The notes under the pieces were generated by a model. That model saw nothing but the letters and a program-made list of their open reading frames with translations, was not told the DNA's origin and ran no database searches. From Sporosarcina trichiuri (GTDB lineage Bacteria > Bacillota > Bacilli > Bacillales_A > Planococcaceae): DNA of 64,000 bases. A program made the translations under genes and the position numbers. Position 1 is the stretch's first letter. The number at the start of each line of letters is the position of its first letter. Positions 52,217 to 61,033 of this stretch are shown piece by piece. The stretch spans positions 62,001 through 126,000 of the forward strand of contig NZ_CP129119.1 of NCBI RefSeq assembly GCF_030406775.1. Direction: 5' to 3'.

Positions 52217-53016
52217 TGTTCATGCAGCGTGCGCTCGCCGCGAGTCTGCTGATCGCCCTGATCTCACCGTTGATCGGCGTGTTTCTGATCATGCGGAACC
52301 AATCGCTCATCGCCGATACACTGAGCCATATCGCACTGGCCGGCGTTGCGGTGGGGCTGCTGCTGGGCGACCGGCCGGGATGGATCAGCGGACTGGTTGT
52401 CGTGCTCGGCGCCTTGCTCATCGAATATTTGCGGACCCGATACCGGAGCTATTCGGATGTGTCCATCGCCATCATGATGGCGGCAGGGCTTTCCATCGCC
52501 CTGTGTCTGATGACTGTCATGCCGACCGGCACGAAGACGATGAACCAGTATTTGTTCGGTTCCATCGTCACAGTGACACAGGAGCAGCTCGTGACGCTGC
52601 TGATCATGTCCGGCGTCATCGGTTTGTATTTCCTTGTTGCGAAGAGATCCCTGTACAGGATGGTGCTGCACGAGGACATCGCGAGGGCAGCGGGGATCCG
52701 GACAAAATGGCTGTCCTTTTCGTTCAGTGCGGTCATCGGGCTGTTCATCTCCACGATGATTCCGATGACCGGCATGCTGCTCGTCTCAGCGATCATCATC
52801 TTGCCGAGTGCTGCGGCGATGCAGCTGACGAGCCGCTTCCGGCTGGTATTCGTCACTGCGGGCGTCTTGTCGATCCTCTGTTCGATCGCTGGGCTTGTAA
52901 CCTCCTACACAGGCGGCACACCACCGGGCGCGAGTATCGCGTTGTGGATGGTGGCGGCGATCGCTCTCATCCTGCTTGGCAAGAAGAAGGTCAGGCGGCC
53001 GTCGATAGTGCGGTGA
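52204..53016 (+). CDS. znuB: Zinc ABC transporter permease
   Basis: ATG 52204 lies inside znuC, with GAAGGTACC-type spacing. The 270 residues have eight or nine membrane helices and the ABC-3 permease pattern: ISPLIGVFLIMRNQSLIADTLSHIALAGVAVG in family terms and GMLLVSAIIILPSAAAMQL. It forms the channel for zinc with ZnuC. The terminator after the stop closes the operon. Confidence 0.93.
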   Translation: MFELVFMQRALAASLLIALISPLIGVFLIMRNQSLIADTLSHIALAGVAVGLLLGDRPGWISGLVVVLGALLIEYLRTRYRSYSDVSIAIMMAAGLSIALCLMTVMPTGTKTMNQYLFGSIVTVTQEQLVTLLIMSGVIGLYFLVAKRSLYRMVLHEDIARAAGIRTKWLSFSFSAVIGLFISTMIPMTGMLLVSAIIILPSAAAMQLTSRFRLVFVTAGVLSILCSIAGLVTSYTGGTPPGASIALWMVAAIALILLGKKKVRRPSIVR

Positions 53017-53022
53017 TCACCC

Positions 53023-53077
53023 ATGAAAAGCCCCGTTGGATCCTGCATTGTGCAGGCCGGCGGGGCTTTTCATATGG
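53023..53077. terminator. Bidirectional terminator between znuB and DUF1980 gene
   Basis: ATGAAAAGCCCCG pairs with CGGGGCTTTTCAT across a long loop with its own short stem. T tracts occur in both directions, as expected between convergent genes. Confidence 0.88.
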
Positions 53078-53090
53078 TATGCGGGTCTCG

Positions 53091-53981
53091 TCAGTAGACA
53101 TATGGGAGTTCCGGCTGATCGATCACCTGATGGTCCGACATCTCAAGGAACGGGAGGGTCATGCCTTCATGCTGGACGGTCGTCAGTGTACCCGTGACAT
53201 CGAGCCATTCATCTTCTGCAAAGGGGGCTGCGGGCGGTTCGGCTGACATGATACCGTACACTTCGGCATCCGCCACACAGCAGCTGATACCGAACCGTGC
53301 GATGACGAACCGGTTCTCCTGGAAGATCGGATCCTTGAAGACGAAGCCGGTCATCGACAGCTGTTTTCCTTCGAATGCGACTGGATCATCGTTCAGATAG
53401 AACATGACATCCATATAGTTTTCGTTCGTCATCTCGATCGTGTCCGCGTCCAGCAGTTCCTGCCGGAGAATGGCGAATTCACTCTCGTCATAGGCCGCTT
53501 CATATGGATCCGCAGCCGGATCTCCCGGCAGGACGTCTGCAGCGGGATCGACGGTTTGACCTGTGTCCGCTGCGATCCCTTCTCCATTCCCAGGAGCGCT
53601 TGCCGCGGACGGATACTGGAACCCTCGTTTCGCAGCGATAGAGCTGTCGAGGGAGACGGACGGGAACCAGAGACCTGTCAGGACAGGCAAGGCGAACAGC
53701 AGGTAGATGATCGCCGATTGAAGTGGTGCTGCAGACGGACCGTGTGAGAATCCGCAGTCACAGTATAACTCCTCCTCATCGGCAGACAGGCTCCTGATGA
53801 GCTGCATGATACCGAGGATCAGCAGAACGGCGAGTGCGATATACGAAAACTTCACCATTTTCGGCGCGATGTACAGCAGGATGTCCCCAGTGACGAGCAG
53901 CCGGAGCAGCAGGGCGAAGAATCCCAGTAAGAGAAGTCCGCGCAAGAGAGCGTGGATCCTGTAGTTCGATGCAGTTTCCAT
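53091..53981 (-). CDS. DUF1980/TIGR03943 membrane protein (YcgQ-like)
   Basis: ATG 53981 follows GAGGTGAACT on the minus strand. The 296 residues have four N-terminal helices, then a long acidic linker (SAAPGNGEGIAADTGQ) and a C-terminal external beta domain (KQLSMTGFVFKDPIFQEN, GISCCVADAEVYGIM with two adjacent Cys). Family YcgQ members are encoded with YcgR-type permeases, as here (8 bp gap). The function is unknown; a role in metal or small-molecule transport is inferred from the partner. Confidence 0.88.
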   Translation of the reverse strand: METASNYRIHALLRGLLLLGFFALLLRLLVTGDILLYIAPKMVKFSYIALAVLLILGIMQLIRSLSADEEELYCDCGFSHGPSAAPLQSAIIYLLFALPVLTGLWFPSVSLDSSIAAKRGFQYPSAASAPGNGEGIAADTGQTVDPAADVLPGDPAADPYEAAYDESEFAILRQELLDADTIEMTNENYMDVMFYLNDDPVAFEGKQLSMTGFVFKDPIFQENRFVIARFGISCCVADAEVYGIMSAEPPAAPFAEDEWLDVTGTLTTVQHEGMTLPFLEMSDHQVIDQPELPYVY

Positions 53982-53989
53982 AGTTCACC

Positions 53990-54973
53990 TCACAAAAAGA
54001 AAGTCTGATACAGCAGAACGATCGTGTATACGATAACTGTCACGATCGCCATGAAGCCGATTACGAACTTGGCGCGAAAATAGCCGAACAGCATGATTGT
54101 ACTTTTTATGTCGAGGATGGGCCCGTAGATCAGGAATGCGAGCAGGGACCCGGTCGTGAACGTCCCGGCAAACGAGGCGGCGACAAAGGCATCCGCTTCA
54201 GAGCAGAGCGACAGGACGAATCCGAATGCCATCATGAGCAGCGGCGAAAGATTGTCGTTCTGCGAGAGGGCGAGCAGCTCGCTCCGGTTGAAGAATGTCT
54301 GGACGGCACTTGCAACGAGCGCACCGATCAGCAGGAATTTCCCCATATCGAAAAATTCGTCACTCGCGTGGAACAGGACGGTGCGCCAGCTGTTCCTGCC
54401 GATGCCGTCTGCCCGTTCCGTTTGTCCGACCAATTCCTCCGCCGACCATTTCAGCTGGCTCCGGTCGCTGAAGAACGCATAGACGAGCAGACCGATCAGT
54501 GCCGCAACCACTGCGGCGATTCCCATGCGGGCGTAGGCGATCTCCGGTGCTTGCGGGAATGCGAAGTACGTCGAGGCGAACACGATCGGGTTCAGGATCG
54601 GCGCCCCGGCTAAGAAAATCATCCCGACGTGCAGCGGCATTCCTTTCTTCATGAGTCGCCGTACGACCGGGATGATGGCGCATTCGCACACCGGGAAGAT
54701 CGCGGTCACGAGGACGGCGGGCACGATGGCGGCATAGGCGTTTTTCGGGATCGACCGCCGGACGGCATCTTCCGAGACGAACGTCTGGATCAGCGCCGAC
54801 ATGAAGACGCCGAGGAACACGAACGGCAGCGCTTCCAGCACGATGCCGAGGAATGTCGTGTTCATGAGCAGCAAGCTTTTCGGGATCGCTTCCTGTAATC
54901 CCGCACCTACAAAGAAATAGAGCAGGATGAGAAGGATGAGCGGGTACGTGAAGTAATTCAATTTTAAGGCCAT
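53990..54973 (-). CDS. DUF318 permease (YcgR-like)
   Basis: The 327-residue membrane protein has about eight helices, with two homologous halves. Marker segments are FLGVFMSALIQTF, FPVCECAIIPVVRRLMKKG (with Cys next to a proline), FLAGAPILNPIVFASTY and SLCSEADAFVAAS. The Cys in the CECA and CSEAD segments, one in each half, is the family mark. DUF318 permeases are proposed metal- or anion-carriers. The order CobW, permease, DUF1980 points to a metal-linked complex. Confidence 0.88.
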   Translation of the reverse strand: MALKLNYFTYPLILLILLYFFVGAGLQEAIPKSLLLMNTTFLGIVLEALPFVFLGVFMSALIQTFVSEDAVRRSIPKNAYAAIVPAVLVTAIFPVCECAIIPVVRRLMKKGMPLHVGMIFLAGAPILNPIVFASTYFAFPQAPEIAYARMGIAAVVAALIGLLVYAFFSDRSQLKWSAEELVGQTERADGIGRNSWRTVLFHASDEFFDMGKFLLIGALVASAVQTFFNRSELLALSQNDNLSPLLMMAFGFVLSLCSEADAFVAASFAGTFTTGSLLAFLIYGPILDIKSTIMLFGYFRAKFVIGFMAIVTVIVYTIVLLYQTFFL

Positions 54974-54988
54974 AGGAGTCTCCTTGTC

Positions 54989-55951
54989 TTACTGGTGTAT
55001 GAGTTTTTCATAGAATTCACGGATCTCCTGCCGATCGAGCGACGGTCCGATCAGGATGATGACCGGTTCCTTCCCACAGTCGGCCGGCAAGGGCGAGACA
55101 ACCGCTTTCCCGCCCGACAGCTGGAGGCTGTAAGGGGCGGCTGCTCCGGAACTGCCGATAAGCGAGACAACCCCTTTTCCTCTGACGACATGGGCCGGCA
55201 GATGACGGCACCATACGAGGAGCTCTTTCTTCGTAACGATCGGGATATCCGTAAGGCGGATCGCCTGCAGTGTGCCGTGCCGGTGTGCCGTAGCAGAGTC
55301 AGATGACCTGGATTGTAAAACGGAATGGATACGTTTTTCAAAAAGGCGATCAATCGGGAAATCTGCTGCGGGTACATCGGCAAGGTTCTGTCCGCCTGGT
55401 GTCTTCGAAATCTTGCTGCGCACCTTTTTCAAATGGGAAGCCGAGACCAGGTCCGTCTTTGTCAGCAGCAGTAGGCTGCAGCACGCAAGCTGATCGGCAA
55501 TCAGCCGGCGGACTTCGCCCGTGCTCGCAAACAGACTCTGGTATTCGAGGAACTGGGCGGCATCCGCGACGGTGATGACGGACATCAGTTCATACGTTGA
55601 GACATACGGCTCGCTGTACAGCACTTCCTGGATATCGATCGGGTTCGCGGCACCCGTCCCTTCGATGAACAGCACGTCGACCGGGCTGTCTGCAGACCGT
55701 GCGCTCACTTCTTCGAGCGTCTCCCGAAGATCATCCTGGATGGTGCAGCAGATGCATCCTTCGAGCAGTTCGTACATCGTGCCGGTTTCGAAAAGATGCC
55801 CTTCCACGTTCTCCTTGCCGAGTTCGTTCATGATGATGGCGGCCTCTTTGCCGGTTTCCTTGCAGTGGGCGAGCATCCTCATCAGCAGCGTCGTTTTTCC
55901 GCTGCCGAGGAAGCCGCTCAAGATGTAAACGGGTATTTTCGATTGTTGCAT
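54989..55951 (-). CDS. CobW/COG0523 GTPase (metallochaperone type)
   Basis: ATG 55951 is taken; AGGAG lies 11 bases upstream, so the earlier GTG 55963 is possible but lies too close to it. The 320 residues have the G3E GTPase motifs: Walker A GFLGSGKTT, the CxCC metal site EGCICCT, Walker B FIEGTGAANP and TKTD. The C-terminal CobW_C domain is present. COG0523 proteins deliver zinc or cobalt to targets. It is the first gene of the operon with DUF318 permease and DUF1980 protein. No Zur box was found in its own upstream region. Confidence 0.9.
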   Translation of the reverse strand: MQQSKIPVYILSGFLGSGKTTLLMRMLAHCKETGKEAAIIMNELGKENVEGHLFETGTMYELLEGCICCTIQDDLRETLEEVSARSADSPVDVLFIEGTGAANPIDIQEVLYSEPYVSTYELMSVITVADAAQFLEYQSLFASTGEVRRLIADQLACCSLLLLTKTDLVSASHLKKVRSKISKTPGGQNLADVPAADFPIDRLFEKRIHSVLQSRSSDSATAHRHGTLQAIRLTDIPIVTKKELLVWCRHLPAHVVRGKGVVSLIGSSGAAAPYSLQLSGGKAVVSPLPADCGKEPVIILIGPSLDRQEIREFYEKLIHQ

Positions 55952-56346
55952 GTACAGATGCACTCCTATTCTACTATTGATGGTCAAACTGTCTGATTAG
56001 ACAAACTATGCGAACGAGATGCTTCGGATGCCTGGCTGCCCGTTGTGTGAAGTTACGAGTTTAAACCTGAAGGCATGATCATTTCTGGCGTGAGTACGAG
56101 CGGAATTATTGGTTTATGATTACTTCTGTCACTTAAATAAGAGGAAATCCAGTTTTATGAGCACACTGCGTTACATGTCTGTTCGCCAGCTGCTGGACAG
56201 TGTTTCGGTTTATGTACATGAGACCTGCATGGCGACGGGAGAGAGCTACGCACAGACGGCATCAAAAAAACATCCGCAAAAACAGTTTACAAAAATAAGA
56301 GACATGTGTAAAGTGTAACCATTACGATTTATGAGGAGGAAGCATA
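55952..56346. other. Divergent intergenic region of the two CobW genes
   Basis: No gene is recognised in 395 bases. It holds decayed TTATGAGC-type repeats (for example TTTTATGAGCACA near 56155) and, at its right end, a Zur-like box and the ribosome site of the next gene. Confidence 0.7.
56313..56327. promoter_or_regulatory. Zur-like operator upstream of the second CobW gene
   Basis: GTGTAACCATTACGA matches 11 of 14 defined positions of TCGTAATNATTACGA; the right half is perfect. Confidence 0.65.
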
Positions 56347-57525
56347 TTGGCTGAACAAATACCGGTGACTGTGCTGAGCGGCTACCTGGGGGCGGGAAAA
56401 ACAACTGTGCTGAATCATCTGCTGGCAAACCGGCAGGGATTGAGGATCGCAGTCATCGTCAATGATACGAGTGAAGTGAATGTCGATTCCATGCTGGTGC
56501 AGCAAAACGGGTTTACCCGCACGGAAGAAAGTCTGTTGGAACTGTCGAACGGCTGCATCTGCTGTACTTTACGGGAAGATTTGATGATTGAAGTGAAGAA
56601 GCTTGCGGAAGCGGGCAGTCTGGATGCCATCGTGATTGAATCGACAGGCATATCCGAACCGATTCCTGTGGCACAGACCTTCACCTATGAGGATGAGCAG
56701 CTGGAAATCCGGCTTTCGGATTACTGCAGATTGGACAGTATGATCACTGTTGTGGATGCTTACCGGTTCTTTACGGACTATGAAAGCGGTGAATCGCTGC
56801 TGGACAGACAGCAAACGGCTGATGAGCAGGATAGCCGGGACGTTTCGGACCTGCTGATCGATCAGCTGGAGTTCGCCGACATACTCCTGGTGAATAAGTG
56901 GGATCTGATTGATGAAGACTATAAAAAACCGTTTCTTGCGTTCTTACGGAAAGTGAACCCGGAAGCTGAGATCATCCCGACGACATTCGGACAGACGGAC
57001 CCCGACCGGCTGCTGAACAGGAGGCTGTTCGATTTTGAAAAGGCGAGCGGATCAGCGGGATGGCTGAAAGAGCTGAACGAGGAGCATGCGCCGGAAACCG
57101 AGGAATACGGGATTTCGTCGTTCGTCTACAGGCGTCGCAAGCCGTTCCATCCGCAGCGTTTCCATGACTGGCTATTGAAGTTCCCGGGTGAGATCATACG
57201 CTCCAAAGGGCTGTTCTGGCTTGCGACCCGTCAAGAAATGGCAGGTCTTCTGTCGCAAGCGGGCGCTTCCATCGTATTCCAGGGCGCCGGCCAGTGGGTG
57301 GCGGCTATGCCGGAAGAGGAGCGCCAGGCCGCCATCCTCGATGATCCCGGTCTTGCAGAGCGCTGGCACGAGGAGCATGGCGACCGGCAGACAGAGTTGG
57401 TATTCATCGGTCTGGATATGGACCGTGCATCGATCGAACGGTCGCTCGATGACTGTCTCGCAACGGAGGAGGAGATGGCCGCAGGATGGAACGGAACGCA
57501 GGACCCCCTACCTCAATTCGTATGA
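56347..57525 (+). CDS. CobW-family GTPase (ZagA/YciC type), zinc metallochaperone
   Basis: TTG 56347 is six bases after GAGGAGGA and gives 392 residues. G3E GTPase motifs: GYLGAGKTT (12-20), the metal site [11 protein letters not shown], Walker [11 protein letters not shown], and VNKWD for base specificity. The C-terminal CobW_C domain (about 255-385) is preceded by a linker and ends in an acidic tail. It is longer than the other CobW gene, close to ZagA/YciC and ZigA in length. In Bacillus, Zur represses yciC (zagA), and the GTPase delivers zinc to FolE-type enzymes in zinc limitation. The adjacent Zur-like box fits. Confidence 0.9.
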   Translation: MAEQIPVTVLSGYLGAGKTTVLNHLLANRQGLRIAVIVNDTSEVNVDSMLVQQNGFTRTEESLLELSNGCICCTLREDLMIEVKKLAEAGSLDAIVIESTGISEPIPVAQTFTYEDEQLEIRLSDYCRLDSMITVVDAYRFFTDYESGESLLDRQQTADEQDSRDVSDLLIDQLEFADILLVNKWDLIDEDYKKPFLAFLRKVNPEAEIIPTTFGQTDPDRLLNRRLFDFEKASGSAGWLKELNEEHAPETEEYGISSFVYRRRKPFHPQRFHDWLLKFPGEIIRSKGLFWLATRQEMAGLLSQAGASIVFQGAGQWVAAMPEEERQAAILDDPGLAERWHEEHGDRQTELVFIGLDMDRASIERSLDDCLATEEEMAAGWNGTQDPLPQFV

Positions 57526-57600
57526 ATGGGTGTAAACAGGTAACTTGGAACAATTGAATAGCGGTGACCGTTCCGGTTGACAGTACGGGGCAGGTGAGGT

Positions 57601-57640
57601 AAAGTTGCACGAAGGAAACAAAAGTTGCGTAAGGGAAACT
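57601..57640. repeat. Direct repeat AAAGTTGC...GAAAC
   Basis: AAAGTTGCACGAAGGAAAC at 57601-57619 and AAAGTTGCGTAAGGGAAAC at 57621-57639 follow each other. Confidence 0.75.
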
Positions 57641-57710
57641 TACGATTTCTCTGCGCTTTCCTTTCAATCATTACTCATTCCTCTTTCCTGCAGAAAAGGG
57701 ATTTGTAAGC

Positions 57711-57750
57711 GAAAACCCCCTCCGGACTGGTGAACCGGAGGGGGTTTTGT
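57711..57750. terminator. Terminator between the CobW and MATE genes
   Basis: AAAACCCCCTCCGG pairs with CCGGAGGGGGTTTT around ACTGGTGAA; it serves the minus-strand MATE gene and the plus-strand CobW gene. Confidence 0.93.
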
Positions 57751-59093
57751 CAGGTTATGATCGGACGCGCAGCCTTCCGCTGGACCAGCCAGACGCCGAG
57801 GAATACGACGAATTCGGAAGCCGGGATGGCCAGCCAGATGCCAGTGACGCCGAACAGCGGCGGCAGGATGGCGAGGAACAGCAGCATGATGAGGATTTCA
57901 CGTGACGCCGTGATCCAGGTTGCCATCCGGACATTCCCCGTCGATTGGTAATACGTCATCATGACGAAATTCATGCCGGTGAACAGGTAGGCGAGGAAGA
58001 ACAGGTGGATGCCTGAAACGGCCAGACTGCGGACGGCCGGACTGAAGTCGCCGAACAGCGAGACGAGCGTGCCTGCGGCGAACTGACCGGCCAGAAGTGC
58101 GGCAATTCCCAATCCAAGGGCAGTGCCCATCGCCAGCTGCATCGTCTTGCGGATCCGCCTGCTGTTTTTGGCGCCCCGGTAATAGCTGATGAGCGGCTGC
58201 ACGGCACTGCCGAGTCCGAGGAACAGCATGAGCAGCACGTTATGGACGTAATTCAGGATGGCGAAGGCGGCGACCCCGTCCGTTCCTGCAGTACGTTCAA
58301 ATGCGATATTATGGGAAATCGTAAACACCGAGATGCCGACCTCCGACAGGAAACTCGGGAAACCGATCAGGACGATGGCTGCAAACAGGCGGCGGTCGAA
58401 TGTGAATCGGTTCCATTTCAGGTTGTTGGTCTTTTTGAAAAAATGCAGGGACATGATCAGGATGCCTAATGCAGAAGCGAGGATGGTCGCAAATGCTGCA
58501 CCCTGCACCCCGAAATCATAGACGAACAGGAACAGGTAGTTCAGCACGATGTTGAGCACGGATGTTGCAATAAGCGCGCTCATGGCAAGTGTCGGACCGC
58601 CGTCATTGCGGATGAAAATGCTTAGCATATTCTCTGCGGTCAGAATGACGCCGAAGATCAGTATGACATATAAGTAATCACTGACAAACGGCAGGGTCTT
58701 TGCATTCGCCCCGAGGAGATAGGCGAGCGGTGTCCGGGCTGCATAGGCGATGACGCCGATGATGATCGTGATCAGGATGATCGAAACGAGCGCATGGCTG
58801 AAAATACGGCGGCCTTCCTCAGGGTCCTTGCCGCCCATGGCGCTGGAATACTTCGTTGCTGCACCGATGCCGATCCATAAAGAGACCGCGACGAATATGG
58901 AATAGACAGGGGCTGCAATACCGACACCGGCGAGCGCCGCTGCACCGAGCCGGTTGCCGACCATGATCCCGTCGGCTACGATATTGACGGCCATGAGCAG
59001 CATCCCGATCATCGAGGGGATGAGATAACGGAGGAAGATCCGGCCGACTGGCGCGGTATCCAAGTCATTCAGCTGAGCCGATGATGTCTTCAC
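57750..59093 (-). CDS. MATE-family multidrug efflux pump
   Basis: GTG 59093 follows GAAGGGGGTGAGCGCT and gives 447 residues with about 12 membrane helices. MATE features: PVGRIFLRYLIPSMIGMLLMA at the start, and the paired half-repeat FTISHNIAFERT in the middle. There are also ISYYRGAKNSRRIRKTMQLAMG and late VMMTYYQSTGNV. The second half is a clear repeat of the first. It exports organic cations or drugs using the sodium or proton gradient. The gene follows the TetR gene on the same strand, 153 bp downstream, with a shared operator-like motif in the gap. Confidence 0.92.
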   Translation of the reverse strand: MKTSSAQLNDLDTAPVGRIFLRYLIPSMIGMLLMAVNIVADGIMVGNRLGAAALAGVGIAAPVYSIFVAVSLWIGIGAATKYSSAMGGKDPEEGRRIFSHALVSIILITIIIGVIAYAARTPLAYLLGANAKTLPFVSDYLYVILIFGVILTAENMLSIFIRNDGGPTLAMSALIATSVLNIVLNYLFLFVYDFGVQGAAFATILASALGILIMSLHFFKKTNNLKWNRFTFDRRLFAAIVLIGFPSFLSEVGISVFTISHNIAFERTAGTDGVAAFAILNYVHNVLLMLFLGLGSAVQPLISYYRGAKNSRRIRKTMQLAMGTALGLGIAALLAGQFAAGTLVSLFGDFSPAVRSLAVSGIHLFFLAYLFTGMNFVMMTYYQSTGNVRMATWITASREILIMLLFLAILPPLFGVTGIWLAIPASEFVVFLGVWLVQRKAARPIIT

Positions 59094-59178
59094 AGCGCTC
59101 ACCCCCTTCAAGCAGGATCATTGCGTGCGGTATTGCGTACCTCATAATTCCATCTCTCTTTCAAAGTAGTTGTATAAC

Positions 59179-59212
59179 AAGGAAACTATTTTTGTTTTTA
59201 CAGTTTACACAG
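59179..59212. promoter_or_regulatory. Operator-like motif upstream of MATE (TetR candidate site)
   Basis: AAGGAAACTATTTTTGTTTT, then TACAGTTTACACAG. The reverse complement of the TetR gene's upstream region carries nearly the same sequence. Confidence 0.75.
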
Positions 59213-59246
59213 GCCAAATGAAAAACCGTGCGTGCACAACGGTTTT

Positions 59247-59807
59247 TCAGCGGTCCGGCTGGCGGGCAATGCCGTATAAGAGGACATCGACGATTTCCTC
59301 GAGCGCTTCCTGTGAGGAGATATGATTCCTCAGGAAGAAGTTTTTATCCAAGGTGGCGTTGGCCGCTTCGATGATCAGCTTCATGAGAAGGGGAACATTC
59401 CGGTCGGCGATCAGTCCCTCCGCAATCCCCTGGCGGATGAGTTCTTCGACTTCGTCCCACTCATTCAGGGCAGCATCGACCCGGTGCCATTGATCCGGGA
59501 ATGATTTTTTCATCTGCTCGAGGATCTGCCGCGTGTAAAATTCGTTATACGTCGGCACAACGGTGATGGCGCTGCGGATTTTCTCCAATAAAGGAAGGGA
59601 GTCATCTGCCAGGATGGCGGCGGTCTTCTCATCGAACTCGCGGAGCGTCGTATCGATGATTGCATCGAGGATCTCCCCTTTGGATGAAAAATGCTCATAG
59701 AGCGTGCGCTTGCTGATCCCCAGCCGTTTCGCCAGATCGTCCATCGTGAATTTCATGCTCGTCTCCTGCACTTCTTCCAAAAAAGCTTTCATGATCCGCT
59801 CTTTCAT
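59247..59807 (-). CDS. TetR-family repressor
   Basis: ATG 59807 with AAGGGGGCTGCCGG upstream gives 186 residues. The N-terminal helix-turn-helix (about 1-50) reads FTMDDLAKRLGISKRTLYEHFSSKGEIL in family form. The remaining part is the all-helical ligand-binding and dimer domain (IRSAITVVPTYNEFYTRQIL). It should repress itself and the adjacent MATE pump, whose upstream region holds the same motif in reverse orientation. Ligand unknown. Confidence 0.92.
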   Translation of the reverse strand: MKERIMKAFLEEVQETSMKFTMDDLAKRLGISKRTLYEHFSSKGEILDAIIDTTLREFDEKTAAILADDSLPLLEKIRSAITVVPTYNEFYTRQILEQMKKSFPDQWHRVDAALNEWDEVEELIRQGIAEGLIADRNVPLLMKLIIEAANATLDKNFFLRNHISSQEALEEIVDVLLYGIARQPDR

Positions 59808-59822
59808 CCGGCAGCCCCCTTG

Positions 59823-59857
59823 AGTGTAAACTTTGTAAACCAAAATAGTTTCCTTTG
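59823..59857. promoter_or_regulatory. Operator-like motif upstream of tetR
   Basis: On the minus strand: CAAAGGAAACTATTTTGGTT, then TACAAAGTTTACACT. It shares the AAGGAAACTATTTT core and GTTTACAC with the site before the MATE gene. GTAAAC occurs twice here, at 59826-59831 and 59835-59840. Confidence 0.78.
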
Positions 59858-60040
59858 TATATTGTACAGTATACAGGGGAGCCATCACGAACGCAACTGG
59901 GCGGCTGGCGGAACTTGTGGATCGGATGATGTGCGGGCCGAGCAGGAACACGCGCGCAATGCGTCTCCTCTGCAAGCGGATGACGACATACGCTACAATA
60001 ACAGCTGGCGAAAAGCGTCATTGGAAGGGGGATGGCAGGT

Positions 60041-60730
60041 ATGCCCGAGGCGATCATCATAAGCATCGTACTGCCGTTCGTCCTGTTCGGCATATCTATA
60101 GGAAGAAGGAGAGCTCCGGCCTTTCTGCTTGGTGTTTTGACCTACGTACTGGGACTGCTGGTGATCCGTCTGCATCTGCCGGATCATCTTCTCGGCCGGA
60201 GCCGGATGCTGGAAATCTGGCAGATGCGGCACCCTGCCGTCTTCTCGGTCCTCATAGGATCAGCAGGCGCTGCTGCGGGAGAATTACTGCGTTTGTTGGT
60301 CATGTTCATCCTGCTGAAGCGGAAGACATGGCAGTCGGCCGTCTTCTTCGGTGCAGGACAGGGAAGTGCGGAAGTCCTGGTGCTGGTCGGGGTGCCAGCG
60401 GTTGGTGCTCTTGTCAGCCCGTCCATTCCGCAGCATCCGGACGTCTATGCAGCCGTCTCCATCGAACAGCTGTGCATCATGATGATGCAGATCGGACTCT
60501 CTGTACTTATGCTGCAGTGCATTCGACGGCGGGACTGGCGGTACTTGGCCGCTGCAGTAGTCAGTCATACTGCGATCGTGACAACGGTCGGTTTCCTTCC
60601 GTTCATCATGCATCCGGCACATCAGCTGGCAGCCATCCTGACGGTGTTCATAGCTGGCGGTCTGCTCTTGGCCGGCTATGCGGTAGTCTCTAAGAAAAAG
60701 ATAGACACATCGAACAGGGATTGGTTTTAA
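60041..60730 (+). CDS. YhfC-like intramembrane glutamic-protease family protein
   Basis: ATG 60041 is taken over ATG 60032, which sits too near GGAAGGGG. The 229 residues have about seven helices. FFGAGQGSAEVLVLVGVP has the Glu of the glutamic protease type after a Gly-rich helix, and VSHTAIVTTVG carries a His. The family includes Bacillus YhfC; some relatives of the CAAX type cleave membrane substrates. Length and topology agree with YhfC, but the catalytic residues were judged by eye. It diverges from the TetR gene. Confidence 0.75.
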   Translation: MPEAIIISIVLPFVLFGISIGRRRAPAFLLGVLTYVLGLLVIRLHLPDHLLGRSRMLEIWQMRHPAVFSVLIGSAGAAAGELLRLLVMFILLKRKTWQSAVFFGAGQGSAEVLVLVGVPAVGALVSPSIPQHPDVYAAVSIEQLCIMMMQIGLSVLMLQCIRRRDWRYLAAAVVSHTAIVTTVGFLPFIMHPAHQLAAILTVFIAGGLLLAGYAVVSKKKIDTSNRDWF

Positions 60731-60801
60731 CGCTGAACAGCCATATTTTTTACGTATAATAGGTTTCATAGCTGCCAGCAACTATAGAGAACCCCATCAC
60801 A

Positions 60802-60833
60802 GGCACATGCATCCAGGCATGTGCCTGTTTGCC
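60802..60833 (+). terminator. Terminator of the YhfC-like gene
   Basis: AGGCACATGC pairs with GCATGTGCCT around ATCCAG; TGTTTG follows. Confidence 0.88.
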
Positions 60834-60941
60834 GTTCATTCAACAGCCGCCCCTGGTCAGCTGTTGAAAAAAATAATATCCTTCAAATTAAAATATTTCC
60901 TTGAATTTATTTGTTTATCCGAAATAGTTTGAGGGAAACAG

Positions 60942-60953
60942 GTAATCGATTAC
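60942..60953. promoter_or_regulatory. Palindrome GTAATCGATTAC upstream of the catalase-like gene
   Basis: A perfect 12-bp inverted repeat, about 80 bp before the start codon. It resembles half-sites of the Fur/PerR class, but the middle lacks the usual single spacer base, so the binding protein is open. Confidence 0.4.
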
Positions 60954-61033
60954 TGTTGGAAAACGTTTCTAATGACCATTGGAAAAGCAACAGTTGTACG
61001 GAAGTCTATCAACTCACAGGAGGATGAGTGGAA

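Larger units (their letters stand above)
60731..61033. other. Intergenic region before the catalase-like gene
   Basis: No gene is seen in 303 bases. It contains the terminator of the YhfC-like gene (60802-60833), an AT-rich stretch, and the palindrome GTAATCGATTAC at 60942-60953. GTTTAT at 60912-60917 and GGGAAA at 60933-60938 are 15 bases apart, a weak match to a SigB promoter. Confidence 0.6.
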
